The notes beneath the pieces are model-generated. The model was not told where the DNA came from, made no database searches, and saw only the letters and a list, made by a program, of their open reading frames with translations. This document shows positions 1-10,944 of a DNA stretch of 64,000 nt, piece after piece. The translations under genes and the position numbers were made by a program. Source of the stretch: Parahaliea maris (GTDB lineage: Bacteria > Pseudomonadota > Gammaproteobacteria > Pseudomonadales > Halieaceae); assembly GCF_008064665.1 (NCBI RefSeq), contig NZ_VRZA01000002.1, positions 62,001-126,000 on the forward strand, in the 5' to 3' direction. The first letter of the stretch is position 1; every line of letters starts with the position of its first letter.

Positions 1-21
1 CTCCGGGCCCCCGAAATCGGC

Positions 22-789
22 ATGAATCTCGAGAATATCCGCATCGTACTGGTCAACACATCCCACCCGGGCAATATCGGCGGGGTGGCCCGCGCCATGA
101 AGAACATGGGTCTGACGCGCCTGTACCTGGTGGAGCCGCGCCAGTACCCGGACGAGCGAGCCACCTGGCGCGCTACCTCAGCCACCGATGTGCTGGACAA
201 CGCGGTGATCACCTCGACCCTCGAGGAGGCCATTGGCGACTGCCAGTTCGTGGTGGGCACCAGTGCCCGTAGCCGCCGTATTCCCTGGCCCCTGCTGGAT
301 CCGAGGGCCTGTGCCGGGCGCATGGCGGAAGTGTCCGACCGGGAGCAGGTAGCGGTGTTGTTCGGGCGTGAGGACCGGGGCCTGACCAACGACGAGCTCA
401 AGGTCTGCAACCTGCACCTGAATATTCCCACCTCCGAGGAATACAGCTCCCTCAACCTCGCCATGGCGGTGCAGATTGTGTGCTACGAGCTGCGCATGCT
501 GCTGGACGCGGAGAAACTGCCCGCCACTGAAGACGATCAGTGGGATACGCCTTTCGCCACCCGCGAGAATATGGAGCGCTTCTATACCCACCTGGAGGAG
601 ACCCTGGTGGACATCGGCTTTCTCGACCCCGCCGCGCCGCGCCAGCTGATGGCCCGCCTGCGCCGGCTCTACAGCCGGGTGCGGCTGGACGAGATGGAGC
701 TGAATATTCTCCGCGGCATGCTCACTGAAACCCAGAAATTCCTGCCGCGGGACGAGGCCGGCAAGGTCATCGACCCGCAGGCGAAGTAG
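22..789 (+). CDS. trmJ: tRNA (cytidine/uridine-32)-2'-O-methyltransferase TrmJ
   Basis: This SPOUT-family enzyme 2'-O-methylates nucleotide 32 in the anticodon loop of tRNAs, using S-adenosylmethionine, in the cytoplasm. The 255-residue product has the family length. Visible motifs are the N-terminal [14 protein letters not shown] block (residues 18-31), LFGRE near 113-117, and the knotted SAM-binding [12 protein letters not shown] block near 135-146. The ATG at 22 is the first in frame, but only 21 bases precede it, so its ribosome binding site cannot be judged well. The cysteine desulfurase gene follows after 25 bases on the same strand, as in many gammaproteobacteria, although there iscR usually lies between them. 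Confidence 0.95.
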   Translation: MNLENIRIVLVNTSHPGNIGGVARAMKNMGLTRLYLVEPRQYPDERATWRATSATDVLDNAVITSTLEEAIGDCQFVVGTSARSRRIPWPLLDPRACAGRMAEVSDREQVAVLFGREDRGLTNDELKVCNLHLNIPTSEEYSSLNLAMAVQIVCYELRMLLDAEKLPATEDDQWDTPFATRENMERFYTHLEETLVDIGFLDPAAPRQLMARLRRLYSRVRLDEMELNILRGMLTETQKFLPRDEAGKVIDPQAK

Positions 790-814
790 GGGCCCGGCGC
801 CCCGGAGACCGGCT

Positions 815-1960
815 ATGCAAACTCCCATCTACCTCGACTACCTCGCCACGACCCCGGTGGACCCGCGGGTGGCGGAGAAGATGTGCCAGTGCCTGACCAT
901 GGAAGGCAATTACGGTAACCCGGCCTCCCGCTCGCACATGATCGGCTGGCGCGCCGAGGCCGCTGTCGAAGAAGCCCGCAGGGAGGTGGCCGACCTGCTG
1001 GGGGCGGACCCGCGGGAGATCGTGTGGACCTCGGGTGCCACCGAGTCCGACAACCTGGCGCTGAAGGGGGTGGCCCACTTCCACCGCGATCGCGGCAAGC
1101 ACATCATTACGTCCAGTATCGAGCATAAAGCGGTGCTGGATACCTGCGAGTTCCTCGAGTCCGAGGGCTTCGAGGTGACCCGGCTGGCGCCCACCGCCCA
1201 GGGGCGGGTCACCCCGGAATCGGTGCGGGAAGCCCTGCGCGAGGACACCATCCTGGTGAGTATCATGCACGCCAACAACGAAGTCGGCTCGGTGAACGAT
1301 ATCGCGGCCATCGGCGCCCTGTGCCGGGAGGCGGGAGTCCTGTTCCACGTCGACGCGGCCCAGAGCGCCGGCAAGATACCCATCGATGTGCAGGCCATGC
1401 AGGTGGACCTGATGTCCCTGTCGGCCCACAAACTGTACGGCCCCAAGGGCATGGGAGCCCTCTACGTACGGCGCCAGCCCCCGGTGCGCCTGGAAGCCCA
1501 GATTCACGGCGGCGGCCATGAGCGGGGGATGCGCTCCGGCACTCTGGCCACCCACCAGATTGTCGGCATGGGTGAGGCGGCGCGCATTGCCCGGGAAGAA
1601 ATGGCATCCGATGCCCAGCGAATCGCCGCCCTGCGAGACCGCTTCCTGGCCGCTGTCAGCGATCTACCCGGTGTGCAGGTCAACGGCGACCCGGCCACCG
1701 GCTTGCCCGGCGCCCTCAACCTGGCCTTTGCCGGCATCGATGGCGAAATCCTGCTGATGGCCCTGAAAGACCTGGCTATCTCCAGCGGTAGCGCCTGCAC
1801 CTCGGCCAGTGTGGAGCCCTCCTACGTGCTCAAGGCCCTGGGCCTGGGGGATGAGCTGGCCCACGCCTCCCTGCGTTTCAGCTTTGGCCGTTTCACCACG
1901 GAAGAGGAGGTCGATGCAGCAGCGCAGCGGGTTTGCGAGGCCGTTCAGCGCCTGCAGTGA
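815..1960 (+). CDS. iscS: IscS-type cysteine desulfurase, short C-terminus
   Basis: This PLP enzyme takes sulfur from cysteine as a persulfide for Fe-S clusters and thiolated tRNA. PLP lysine is K206 (SAHKLYG) and the persulfide cysteine is C328 (SSGSACTS), the same numbers as in E. coli IscS, so the two are colinear over the catalytic core. The protein stops at residue 381, shortly after [14 protein letters not shown], whereas E. coli IscS has 404 residues. The missing tail is the part that docks scaffold IscU. No iscR precedes it and no iscU, hscBA or fdx follows; ndk comes next. It is clearly IscS-like, but its partner set must be elsewhere or different. Confidence 0.9.
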   Translation: MQTPIYLDYLATTPVDPRVAEKMCQCLTMEGNYGNPASRSHMIGWRAEAAVEEARREVADLLGADPREIVWTSGATESDNLALKGVAHFHRDRGKHIITSSIEHKAVLDTCEFLESEGFEVTRLAPTAQGRVTPESVREALREDTILVSIMHANNEVGSVNDIAAIGALCREAGVLFHVDAAQSAGKIPIDVQAMQVDLMSLSAHKLYGPKGMGALYVRRQPPVRLEAQIHGGGHERGMRSGTLATHQIVGMGEAARIAREEMASDAQRIAALRDRFLAAVSDLPGVQVNGDPATGLPGALNLAFAGIDGEILLMALKDLAISSGSACTSASVEPSYVLKALGLGDELAHASLRFSFGRFTTEEEVDAAAQRVCEAVQRLQ

Positions 1961-2086
1961 CCCCGGTTTTGGTGCTGTTTTGGCGCTCGCTGGCGCCCTG
2001 TTCATGCGTGAAAACTGCGCTTTTCCCCAGGGTGGCGCTAAGCTACTGATTTACAACAAAAAGAAACTTCCTCCTGCGGTTTGTTT

Positions 2087-2118
2087 CGGGTGAAAAACCC
2101 GGCCAAAGTCCGTATAAT
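2087..2118 (+). promoter_or_regulatory. Putative sigma-70 promoter of ndk
   Basis: A perfect TATAAT lies at 2113-2118, 17 bases after GTGAAA (2090-2095), which matches four of six -35 positions. A five-base-pair stem (CGGGT/ACCCG, 2087-2091 with 2097-2101) overlaps the -35 element. This fits a separate transcription start for ndk about 100 bases upstream of its start codon. The rest of 1961-2228 shows only a weak GGCGC/GCGCC stem at 1982-1997 with no T run, and no gene. Confidence 0.6.
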
Positions 2119-2228
2119 TGCGCGCGCTTAAATCGCGTCCCCGAGGGAACCCCTCTGTTACTCCCTGGCCCTGCAAGGTATTGCCTGTGCAGGCGGGGCG
2201 CCCGCAAATACAATCTGGAGACAGTTTC

Positions 2229-2657
2229 ATGGCAGTAGAACGCACCCTTTCCATCGTCAAGCCCGACGCCGTAGGCAAGAACGTCATCGGCAAGATCTAT
2301 TCCCGCTTCGAAGAGGCCGGCCTGCAGATCGTCGCCTCCAAAATGCTGCGCCTGAGCGAGGAAGTCGCCGGTGGTTTCTACGCGGAACACCGCGAGCGCC
2401 CCTTCTTCCCGGCCCTGATCGAATTCATGACCTCCGGCCCGGTGGTTGTACAGGTACTGGAAGGCGAAGACGCCATTGCCCTGAACCGCCAGCTGATGGG
2501 CGCTACCAACCCGCAGGAAGCCGAAGCCGGCACCATCCGCGCTGATTTCGCCGAGTCTATCGACGCCAACGCGGTCCACGGTTCCGACTCCCCGGCCTCT
2601 GCCGCGCGCGAAATCGCCTACTTCTTCGCCGCCAGCGAGATCTGCGAGCGCGCCTGA
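2229..2657 (+). CDS. ndk: Nucleoside diphosphate kinase
   Basis: NDK transfers the gamma phosphate of ATP to nucleoside diphosphates through a phosphohistidine and so balances (d)NTP pools. The 142-residue product is full length, begins [15 protein letters not shown] and carries the active-site NAVHGSDS motif with H117. The ATG at 2229 is preceded by GGAG eight bases upstream. The frame stays open further upstream to about 2118, but that extension overlaps the promoter and has no family similarity. The gene sits between iscS and rlmN, the usual order in Pseudomonas-like genomes. Confidence 0.97.
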   Translation: MAVERTLSIVKPDAVGKNVIGKIYSRFEEAGLQIVASKMLRLSEEVAGGFYAEHRERPFFPALIEFMTSGPVVVQVLEGEDAIALNRQLMGATNPQEAEAGTIRADFAESIDANAVHGSDSPASAAREIAYFFAASEICERA

Positions 2658-2688
2658 GGCGTGTGAGCTGACCGAGGCAGATACCGGC

Positions 2689-3849
2689 ATGACGGCCACC
2701 ACTGTTGCTACCACCATCGCCACCAGCGCGACGCCTGACAGGGTCAACCTGCTCGGGCTCACCAAGGCGCAACTGGAGCAATTCTTCGTCGATCACGGGG
2801 AGAAGAAGTTCCGCGCCCAGCAGGTGCTGAAGTGGATCCACCATGCCGGTGTTACCGACTTTGCCGAGATGTCCAATCTCGGCAAAGCCCTGCGGGAAAA
2901 GCTCGAGCACATCGCCGAGGTACGCCCGCCGGAGATCGTCAGCCAGCACGATTCGGCTGATGGCACCCGCAAATGGGCCATCCGCGTGGACGGCGGCGGC
3001 CTGGTGGAAGCGGTTTTGATACCGGACCGCGACCGGGCCACTCTCTGTGTTTCCTCCCAGGTGGGTTGCAGCCTCGACTGTTCCTTCTGTTCCACCGGCA
3101 AGCAGGGTTTCATGCGCGACCTGAGCGCCGCGGAAATCATTGGCCAGGTATGGCTGGCCATCAAGTCTTTCGATGCCTTCCAGTCCGGCAAGGGTCGGGT
3201 CGTCACCAACGTGGTGATGATGGGTATGGGCGAGCCCCTGCTCAACTTCGACAACGTGGTGTCGGCCATGAATCTGATGATGGAAGACCTGGCCTACGGG
3301 ATATCCAAGCGCCGGGTGACCCTGAGCACCTCCGGAGTGGTGCCGGCGCTGGACAAGCTGGCGGAAGTCAGTGAGGCCTCGCTGGCGATCTCACTGCACG
3401 CCCCCAACGATGCCCTGCGCAACGAACTGGTGCCGATCAATCGCAAGTACCCGATTGCGCGCCTGCTCGAGAGCAGCCGCAACTACATCGCCGCCCAGAG
3501 CGACAACAAGCGCGTGGTGACGGTGGAGTACACCCTGATTGCCGGGGTCAACGACCAGCCGGATCAGGCCCGCGAGCTGGCCGAATTGCTGCGGGATTTC
3601 CCCTGCAAGATCAATCTCATTCCCTTCAATCCCTTCCCCCAGTCGGACTATCAACGCCCAAGTGGCAATGCCGTGTCACGGTTCTGGCAAGTACTGGTGG
3701 ATGCGGGATATATTGTCACCGTCAGGACCACCCGTGGCGACGACATCGACGCGGCCTGTGGCCAGTTGGTGGGCCAGGTGGTTGATCGCACCCGCCGCAG
3801 CGAGCGTTATCGCAACGCGGGGCAGAACCAGGTGACAGAAGCGGGGTAA
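2689..3849 (+). CDS. rlmN: Dual-specificity 23S rRNA/tRNA adenine-C2 methyltransferase RlmN
   Basis: RlmN is a radical-SAM enzyme that methylates C2 of A2503 in 23S rRNA and A37 in some tRNAs. The cluster motif C127-x3-C131-x2-C134 (CSLDCSFC) is present, and the C-terminal DAACGQL sequence supplies the methyl-accepting cysteine at about position 357. Length is 386 residues; the first 18 residues are Thr/Ala-rich and poorly informative. The ATG at 2689 follows ndk by 31 bases. The pilus lipoprotein gene follows after only five bases, suggesting co-transcription. Confidence 0.96.
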   Translation: MTATTVATTIATSATPDRVNLLGLTKAQLEQFFVDHGEKKFRAQQVLKWIHHAGVTDFAEMSNLGKALREKLEHIAEVRPPEIVSQHDSADGTRKWAIRVDGGGLVEAVLIPDRDRATLCVSSQVGCSLDCSFCSTGKQGFMRDLSAAEIIGQVWLAIKSFDAFQSGKGRVVTNVVMMGMGEPLLNFDNVVSAMNLMMEDLAYGISKRRVTLSTSGVVPALDKLAEVSEASLAISLHAPNDALRNELVPINRKYPIARLLESSRNYIAAQSDNKRVVTVEYTLIAGVNDQPDQARELAELLRDFPCKINLIPFNPFPQSDYQRPSGNAVSRFWQVLVDAGYIVTVRTTRGDDIDAACGQLVGQVVDRTRRSERYRNAGQNQVTEAG

Positions 3850-3854
3850 CAGGT

Positions 3855-4649
3855 TTGGCATTGTCCAGTTTTTTCCGGTACGGCACTCGTTGGCGCAGCG
3901 CCGCGCTGCTGCTTGCGTTGGCCCTTGGCGGCTGTGTCACCCAGACCGAGACGGTGTTCACCGACCCGCCGGAGCCGGAGAAGGCCCTCCAGCAGCGCGT
4001 CGAACTGGCGCGCAAGTACATTGGCGAGGGCGACTGGGAAAACGCCAAGCGCAACCTGAAACAGGCCGCCAAAATTGACCCTGATAATGCCGAAGTGCAC
4101 GAGGCCTTTGCCCTGGTGTACCAGAGCACCGGGGAGACCGAGCTGGCGGAGGAAAACTTCAAAAAGGCGATCCGCATCGATCGCAGTTTCTCCCGCGCCC
4201 GCAACAACTACGCCGCGTTTCTCTACTCCCAGGGGGAGTACAAAGCCGCCGAGGAGCAGCTGCAGGAAGTGGTCAAGGACTCCCTGTACAACGCTCGCCC
4301 CCAGGCCTTTGTGAACCTGGGCCTGTGTCGGCTGCAGCTGGAGGATACTGCCGGGGCCCAGCAGGCCTTCGAGCGCGCCCTGACCATGGATCGCACCAAC
4401 CGGGTGGCGCTGCTGGAAGTGGCGGAACTGCGCTTCCAGGCGGGTGACGTGGACGGCGCGGAAAGATACTACGGAGTGTACCGCACCGCGGTGCGCCAGC
4501 AATCGGCCCGGGGTTTGTGGCTGGGTGTGCGCCTGGCCCAGGCGCGCGGTGACCTGAACGCGGAGGGCAGCTATTCCATGGCCCTGCGCAACCTGTACCC
4601 CGAGTCGGCGGAATACAAGGCCTACGAGCAGGCCCAGCGAGGTAGCTGA
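3855..4649 (+). CDS. pilW: Type IV pilus biogenesis/stability TPR lipoprotein PilW (PilF)
   Basis: PilW/PilF is an outer-membrane lipoprotein whose TPR repeats help assemble the PilQ secretin. The product (up to 264 residues) has a short positive N-terminus, a hydrophobic stretch and lipobox LGGC near residues 24-27, then TPR helices to about residue 230, for example the ARKYIGEGDWENAKRNL unit. The start is TTG: either 3855, nearly on top of the AACAGG ribosome site, or 3861, which has better spacing and gives two residues fewer. Its place between rlmN and ispG matches pilF in Pseudomonas, where rodZ follows. Here rodZ is absent. Confidence 0.88.
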   Translation: MALSSFFRYGTRWRSAALLLALALGGCVTQTETVFTDPPEPEKALQQRVELARKYIGEGDWENAKRNLKQAAKIDPDNAEVHEAFALVYQSTGETELAEENFKKAIRIDRSFSRARNNYAAFLYSQGEYKAAEEQLQEVVKDSLYNARPQAFVNLGLCRLQLEDTAGAQQAFERALTMDRTNRVALLEVAELRFQAGDVDGAERYYGVYRTAVRQQSARGLWLGVRLAQARGDLNAEGSYSMALRNLYPESAEYKAYEQAQRGS

Positions 4650-4650
4650 G

Positions 4651-4678
4651 GCGTCCGCCGGGCAGGTTGACGCCCGGG
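4651..4678 (+). other. Stem-loop in the pilW-ispG gap
   Basis: Two competing stems can form in the 51-base gap: CCGGGC/GCCCGG (4658-4663 with 4672-4677) and GCGTC/GACGC (4651-4655 with 4669-4673). No T run follows, so this is not a standard terminator. It occupies the place where rodZ is found in related genomes. Confidence 0.3.
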
Positions 4679-4700
4679 AATCGAATCACACGGTGAAGGT

Positions 4701-5831
4701 ATGAATACAGCATCTCCCATCAAGCGCCGCGTCAGCCGACAGATTTATGTCGGCAATGTCGCTGTGGGTGGCGACGCGCCGATCAGCGTCCAGAGCATGA
4801 CCAACACCGAGACCTGTGACGTGGATGCCACCGTGGCCCAGGTGCAGGCGATTGCCGACGCCGGCGCCGATATCGTGCGGGTCTCGGTTCCCAGCATGGA
4901 GGCGGCGGAGGCCTTCAAGGCGATCCGCGCCAGGGTCGAGGTGCCGCTGGTCGCCGATATCCACTTCGACCACAAGATTGCCCTCAAGGTGGCCGAGTAC
5001 GGCGTGGACTGCCTGCGCATCAACCCCGGCAATATCGGCCGTGACGACAAAGTGCGCGAGGTGATCAACTCCGCCCGCGACAAGGGCATTCCGATTCGCA
5101 TCGGGGTCAACGCCGGCTCTCTCGGCAAGGACTTGCAGCGCAAATACGGCGAGCCCACCGCCGAGGCGCTGGTGGAGTCCGCCATGCGTCACGTGGACAT
5201 CCTCGACAAGCACAACTACTACGACTTCAAGGTCAGCGTGAAGGCCTCCGAGGTCTTCATGGCCGTAGAGGCCTACCGCCTGCTGGCGAAAGAAATCGAC
5301 CAGCCCCTGCACCTGGGCATTACCGAGGCAGGCGGCCTGCGCGGCGGCACCGTGAAATCTGCCGTGGGTCTCGGCATGCTGCTGATGGATGGGATCGGCG
5401 ATACCATTCGTATTTCCCTGGCGGCGGACCCGGTGGAAGAGGTCAAAGTCGGCTTCGAGATTCTCAAGAGCCTGAAGTTGCGCACCAATGGCATCAACTT
5501 CATCGCCTGCCCATCCTGCTCGCGGCAGAACTTCGACGTGATCGGCACCATGAATACCCTGGAGCAGCGCCTCGAGGACATCCGCACGCCGATGGATGTG
5601 GCGGTGATCGGCTGTATCGTCAATGGCCCCGGTGAAGCCCGGGAAGCCGACGTCGGCCTCACCGGCGCCACCCCGAGCAACCTGATCTACGTGAACGGCG
5701 AGCCGGATCACAAGGTCAGCAACCAGTCCTTCATCGATCACCTGGAACAGGTGATCCGCCAGCGCGCCGCCGATCTCGAGGCAGAGCGCGCCCGCGAGGA
5801 CGCCAATCTCATACTGAAAACCAGCGCCTGA
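4701..5831 (+). CDS. ispG: 4-hydroxy-3-methylbut-2-enyl diphosphate synthase IspG (GcpE)
   Basis: IspG converts MEcPP to HMBPP in the methylerythritol phosphate route to isoprenoids, using a [4Fe-4S] cluster. The three cluster cysteines are seen at C270 and C273 (ACPSCSR) and C305 ([11 protein letters not shown]), the same positions as in E. coli. The 376-residue length is normal for the short proteobacterial form. The ATG at 4701 has only a close GAAGG upstream, so initiation may be weak or coupled to pilW. hisS follows after 24 bases, the classic neighbour. Confidence 0.97.
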   Translation: MNTASPIKRRVSRQIYVGNVAVGGDAPISVQSMTNTETCDVDATVAQVQAIADAGADIVRVSVPSMEAAEAFKAIRARVEVPLVADIHFDHKIALKVAEYGVDCLRINPGNIGRDDKVREVINSARDKGIPIRIGVNAGSLGKDLQRKYGEPTAEALVESAMRHVDILDKHNYYDFKVSVKASEVFMAVEAYRLLAKEIDQPLHLGITEAGGLRGGTVKSAVGLGMLLMDGIGDTIRISLAADPVEEVKVGFEILKSLKLRTNGINFIACPSCSRQNFDVIGTMNTLEQRLEDIRTPMDVAVIGCIVNGPGEAREADVGLTGATPSNLIYVNGEPDHKVSNQSFIDHLEQVIRQRAADLEAERAREDANLILKTSA

Positions 5832-5855
5832 AACGGCCATCGATCTGGAGTTACG

Positions 5856-7127
<1,272 letters not shown>

Positions 7128-7152
7128 TCGAACAAAGTAATAAGGAAAGAAA

Positions 7153-7914
7153 GTGGAAGAATATCGCAGCGAAGAAGAACAGGTAGAAGCCCTCAAAAAG
7201 TGGTGGGACGAGAATGGTCGCTCCACGCTCACGGGTATTGCCCTGGCGCTGGTCGCGGCCTTTGGCTGGCAGGGCTGGCAGGAGTATCGCGAGGGGCAGC
7301 GGGAAGCCGCCTCGGACCTCTACCAGCAGTTGCTGGAGGCGGTTGCCGGCGCCGAACAGGCCCCCGCCCAGCAGGGCGTGGCCGAGCGCCTGGCTGCGCA
7401 GCTGAAAACCGATTTCAGTGGCACCACCTACGCCCAGTTTGCGAGCCTGCAGGTGGCCCGCATGGCCGTGGCCGACGATGACCTGGACGCTGCCGAGCAG
7501 GAATTGCGCTGGGTACTTGCCCAGGCTGACAGCGGCAGTGATACCGCGCTGGTTACCCAGCAGCGTCTGGCTCGCGTGGTGGCAGCCAAGGGCGATACCG
7601 AGGGGGCATTGGCCCTGCTGGACTCCTCCGGCGTCAACCCCTACCAGGCGACCTACGCCCTGGCGCGTGGCGACATCCTGCTGGCAGCAGGTCGCAGTGA
7701 GGAGGCCCTGACGGCCTACCAACTGGCCCGCCAGACTGCTGCCGATGACGCCGGTCAGGTGTCGCTGGCTGCGCTGGAGCAGAAGATTGCCAGCCTGCAA
7801 CCCGCCGAGCCGCGCGCCATCGAGGCGGCGCCGCTGGCGCTGGACGCTGTCGGCGACGCCGCGCAGCCCGATGAGGCAGAAGCGGCCTCAGTGGATGGGG
7901 AGGAAGAACAATGA
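7153..7914 (+). CDS. yfgM: YfgM-like inner-membrane TPR protein
   Basis: YfgM family members are single-span inner-membrane proteins with a periplasmic TPR domain; E. coli YfgM is an ancillary partner of the SecYEG/PpiD translocon. The product (253 residues) has a charged N-terminus EEYRSEEEQVEALKKWW, one hydrophobic segment at about residues 24-42 and Ala-rich helical repeats. The last 35 or so residues form an acidic, Ala/Glu-rich tail that looks unstructured. The start is GTG at 7153 after AAGGAAAG. Its stop overlaps the bamB start by four bases (ATGA), so the two are translationally coupled. Confidence 0.88.
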   Translation: MEEYRSEEEQVEALKKWWDENGRSTLTGIALALVAAFGWQGWQEYREGQREAASDLYQQLLEAVAGAEQAPAQQGVAERLAAQLKTDFSGTTYAQFASLQVARMAVADDDLDAAEQELRWVLAQADSGSDTALVTQQRLARVVAAKGDTEGALALLDSSGVNPYQATYALARGDILLAAGRSEEALTAYQLARQTAADDAGQVSLAALEQKIASLQPAEPRAIEAAPLALDAVGDAAQPDEAEAASVDGEEEQ

Positions 7915-9095
7915 TGCGCCCGGCACTGCGTACCCTGGCTGTCCTGTCACTGTCCCTGTCGGTCGGTGCCTGCTCGACGGTCAAGGGCTGGTTCGAAATC
8001 GATGACGACGAGGACCCCACCCAGCCCTTCGAACTCCAGGACATCACCGAGACCGTTAAAATCAAGCGGCTGTGGTCCGAGGGCGTTGGCGATGGCCAGG
8101 GCGATGGCCTTTACCACATCCAGCCAGTGCTGTCGGGTGATCGCATCTACGCCGCCTCCGCCGATGGCGAGGTGGTGGCCTTGGACCGCATGAAGGGTAA
8201 AACCCTGTGGGACGTAGAGCTCGATACCCAGTTGTCCGGCGGCGTGGGCGCCTACGAAGACAGCCTGTTTGTCGGTGGCAGCGACGGTTCCGTGATGCGT
8301 CTCGATGCTGGCGACGGCAGTGTGCTGTGGAAGTCCAAAGTGACCGGTGAAGTACTGGCGCCGCCCCAGGGCGATGGCCGCCACGTGGTGGCCCAGACCT
8401 ACGACGGCAAGCTGTTTGGCCTGGACTACGCCAGCGGTGAAAAGAAGTGGACCTACGACAGCAACGTGCCGGTACTGACCCTGCGTGGCACCAGCACCCC
8501 GATTCTCCGGGATGGCCGGGTCTATGCCGCCTTCGCCAACGGACGTGTAATGGCTCTGGAAGCCGATAGTGGCGATATCGCCTGGGAAGTCCGGGTGGCC
8601 ATCTCCCAGGGGCGCTCCGAGATCGAGCGTATTGTCGATATCGATGGCAGCATGGCCCTGGCGGGTAACGAGCTTTACGCCGCGAGCTACCAGGGACGTA
8701 TCGCCGCGATCGAAGTGACCAGCGGTCGCAAGCTGTGGCAGCAGAACGTGTCGTCCTTCTCCGGTGTCTCCACCGGCTTTGGTAACGTCTACGTGGCTGA
8801 CGCCGACGGGACCCTGACGGCCTACCTTCGCGGCGGGCAGGGTGTGCGCTGGACCCAGAGTGACCTGGGCTATCGCGAACTGTCGCGGCCCACTCCGGTC
8901 AACAGCTATGTCGCCGTGGCAGACTTTGAGGGCGTAGTGCACCTGATTTCCCAGGTGGATGGCAGCTTTGCTGGCCGGGTCGAGGTGGACAGTGACGGCG
9001 CCCGCGCCGACATGGTCGCCGACGGCAATATACTCTACGTTTACGATAATGGCGGCACCTTGTCCGCTTTTGAAATTACCCCGCTCGACAAATAG
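7911..9095 (+). CDS. bamB: Outer-membrane protein assembly lipoprotein BamB
   Basis: BamB is the beta-propeller lipoprotein of the BAM complex that inserts outer-membrane barrels. The 394-residue protein begins with a signal peptide ending in VGAC, the lipobox, followed by PQQ-like repeats containing recurrent DG and W motifs (for example [12 protein letters not shown] and [14 protein letters not shown]). The context yfgM-bamB-der is diagnostic. Start ATG at 7911 overlaps the yfgM stop; a second ATG at 7914 is also in frame, so the exact first codon is uncertain by one residue. Confidence 0.95.
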   Translation: MMRPALRTLAVLSLSLSVGACSTVKGWFEIDDDEDPTQPFELQDITETVKIKRLWSEGVGDGQGDGLYHIQPVLSGDRIYAASADGEVVALDRMKGKTLWDVELDTQLSGGVGAYEDSLFVGGSDGSVMRLDAGDGSVLWKSKVTGEVLAPPQGDGRHVVAQTYDGKLFGLDYASGEKKWTYDSNVPVLTLRGTSTPILRDGRVYAAFANGRVMALEADSGDIAWEVRVAISQGRSEIERIVDIDGSMALAGNELYAASYQGRIAAIEVTSGRKLWQQNVSSFSGVSTGFGNVYVADADGTLTAYLRGGQGVRWTQSDLGYRELSRPTPVNSYVAVADFEGVVHLISQVDGSFAGRVEVDSDGARADMVADGNILYVYDNGGTLSAFEITPLDK

Positions 9096-9115
9096 CGTCG
9101 GCGCAGGAGACTGAC

Positions 9116-10528
9116 TTGATTCCGGTTATCGCCCTTGTGGGCCGCCCCAATGTGGGCAAGTCCACGCTGTTCAACCAGCTCACCCGCTCACGGGACGCGC
9201 TGGTGGCAGACTTTGCCGGGCTGACCCGGGATCGCAAGTACGGGGAGGCTCGCCTCGGCTCCCGGCCTTACGTGGTCATCGATACCGGTGGTATCAGTGG
9301 CGACGAGGAGGGCATCGATACGCAGATGGCCGGCCAGTCCCTGCAGGCCATCGAGGAAGCCGACGCGGTGATGTTCCTGGTGGATGCCCGTGAGGGGCTG
9401 AACGCGGCCGACGAAGCTTTGGCCCGTCACCTGCGCCAGCGCAACAAGTCCTTCTATCTGGTAGTCAACAAGATCGACGGCGTGGACGCCGAGGTCGCCA
9501 CCAGCGACTTCTACTCCCTGGGGGTGGAAAACATGTTCGCCATCGCCGCCAGCCACGGCCGCGGTGTGACCAGCATGATCGAAGAGGTGTTGGCGCAGTT
9601 CCCGGAACCCGAGGCGCCGGCCGAGGAAGAGGACCCCTACGCCAGCATCCGGGTGGCGGTGGTGGGGCGCCCCAATGTGGGCAAGTCCACCCTGGTCAAC
9701 CGCCTGCTGGGTGAGGAGCGGGTGGTGGTCTACGATCAGCCCGGCACCACCCGCGACAGTATCTATATCGACTACGAGCGCGACGACCAGCTTTATACGT
9801 TGATCGATACGGCCGGGGTGCGGCGGCGCAAGAATGTGAAAATGGTGGTGGAGAAGTTCTCCATCGTCAAAACCCTGAAAGCCATCGACGACGCCCACGT
9901 GGTGCTGCTGGTCATGGATGCCCACGAGGGCCTGGTGGAGCAGGACATGCACCTGCTGGGCCACTGTATCGAGGCCGGCCGCGGCCTGGTGCTGGTGGTC
10001 AACAAGTGGGACGGCATCGAAAGCCACCAGCGCGAGTGGATGAAGACCGAACTACAGCGCCGCCTGCAGTTCGCAGAGTACGCCGACACCCACTTCATCT
10101 CCGCCCTGCACGGGACCGGGGTGGGGCACCTGTACAAGTCGATCAACGCCGCCCATCGCAGCGCGACGAAGAAACTCAGCACCAACGCCCTGACCCGTAT
10201 CCTGGAAGGCGCGGTGTTCGATCACCCGCCGCCGCTGGTCAACGGCCGCCGCATCAAACTGCGTTACGCCCACGCCGGTGGCCAGAATCCGCCGCTGATC
10301 GTGATCCACGGCAACCAGACCGGCAAGGTGCCGGCGAGCTACCAGCGCTACCTGGAAAAGCTCTACCGCCGCAAGCTGGACCTGACCGGTACACCGGTAC
10401 GCATCGAATTCCGCACGGGTGAAAACCCCTATGCCGACAAGCGCAACAAGCTGACCCAGCGCCAGGTGCAGCGCAAGCGGCGCATGATGGCCCACGTCAA
10501 GAAGAGCAAAAGCAAGAAAAAGCGCTGA
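9116..10528 (+). CDS. der: Ribosome assembly GTPase Der (EngA)
   Basis: Der has two tandem GTPase domains and a KH-like domain and helps assemble the 50S subunit. Two identical G1 motifs GRPNVGKS are visible at residues 8-15 and 184-191, with matching NKID and NKWD G4 motifs. The protein ends in a lysine-rich tail. Length 470 residues is typical. Initiation is at TTG (9116), with AGGAGA five bases upstream; no nearby ATG is in frame. The truncated haemoglobin gene starts two bases after the stop codon. Confidence 0.97.
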   Translation: MIPVIALVGRPNVGKSTLFNQLTRSRDALVADFAGLTRDRKYGEARLGSRPYVVIDTGGISGDEEGIDTQMAGQSLQAIEEADAVMFLVDAREGLNAADEALARHLRQRNKSFYLVVNKIDGVDAEVATSDFYSLGVENMFAIAASHGRGVTSMIEEVLAQFPEPEAPAEEEDPYASIRVAVVGRPNVGKSTLVNRLLGEERVVVYDQPGTTRDSIYIDYERDDQLYTLIDTAGVRRRKNVKMVVEKFSIVKTLKAIDDAHVVLLVMDAHEGLVEQDMHLLGHCIEAGRGLVLVVNKWDGIESHQREWMKTELQRRLQFAEYADTHFISALHGTGVGHLYKSINAAHRSATKKLSTNALTRILEGAVFDHPPPLVNGRRIKLRYAHAGGQNPPLIVIHGNQTGKVPASYQRYLEKLYRRKLDLTGTPVRIEFRTGENPYADKRNKLTQRQVQRKRRMMAHVKKSKSKKKR

Positions 10529-10530
10529 CC

Positions 10531-10944
10531 ATGTCCCCCGTCGAGTGGAATCCCGCGGCGGAGAGTGCCAACACCGCCAAACCCGATCTCGACAGCCGCG
10601 AGCACATCGAGGAGTTTGTCCGCCTGTTCTACGCGCGGATGTTGAAGGACGAGATACTGGCGCCGATCTTTGTCGATGTGGCCCGAATAGACCTCGACGT
10701 CCACCTGCCACATATCATCGACTACTGGTGCAAGCTGCTACTGGGTGAGCAGGACTATCAGCGTCACACCATGAATATCCACCGGCGTCTGCATGCGCGG
10801 CGAGAACTGGAGCCGGGGGATTTCGCCCGTTGGCTGGAGTTCTTTACCACGACCGCCGACTACCACTTCGCGGGTGAGCGCACCGAGCGCGCCAAGCGGG
10901 TGGCGGCTTCCATAGCCGGGAATATGGAACGCAGCCTGCTCTAG
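10531..10944 (+). CDS. Group III truncated haemoglobin
   Basis: Group III (P) truncated globins bind haem and react with O2, NO or related ligands; their exact roles are unsettled. The 137-residue product matches the family in length and pattern: EFVRLFYARML helix, LAPIF, YWCKLLLGEQDY, a conserved histidine in NIHRRLH, and FARWLEFF. It lies two bases downstream of der, so it is probably the last gene of that transcript. Its TAG stop shares the four bases CTAG with the stop of the convergent patatin gene. Confidence 0.87.
   Translation: MSPVEWNPAAESANTAKPDLDSREHIEEFVRLFYARMLKDEILAPIFVDVARIDLDVHLPHIIDYWCKLLLGEQDYQRHTMNIHRRLHARRELEPGDFARWLEFFTTTADYHFAGERTERAKRVAASIAGNMERSLL

Noticed and set aside
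1982-1997. Terminator after iscS
   Set aside because: Only a five-base stem with no T run; read-through to ndk cannot be excluded.
7153-7914. An unknown lipoprotein or a type IV pilus gene instead of YfgM
   Set aside because: The single N-terminal span, TPR-like repeats and the hisS-bamB context agree with YfgM, and no lipobox is present.
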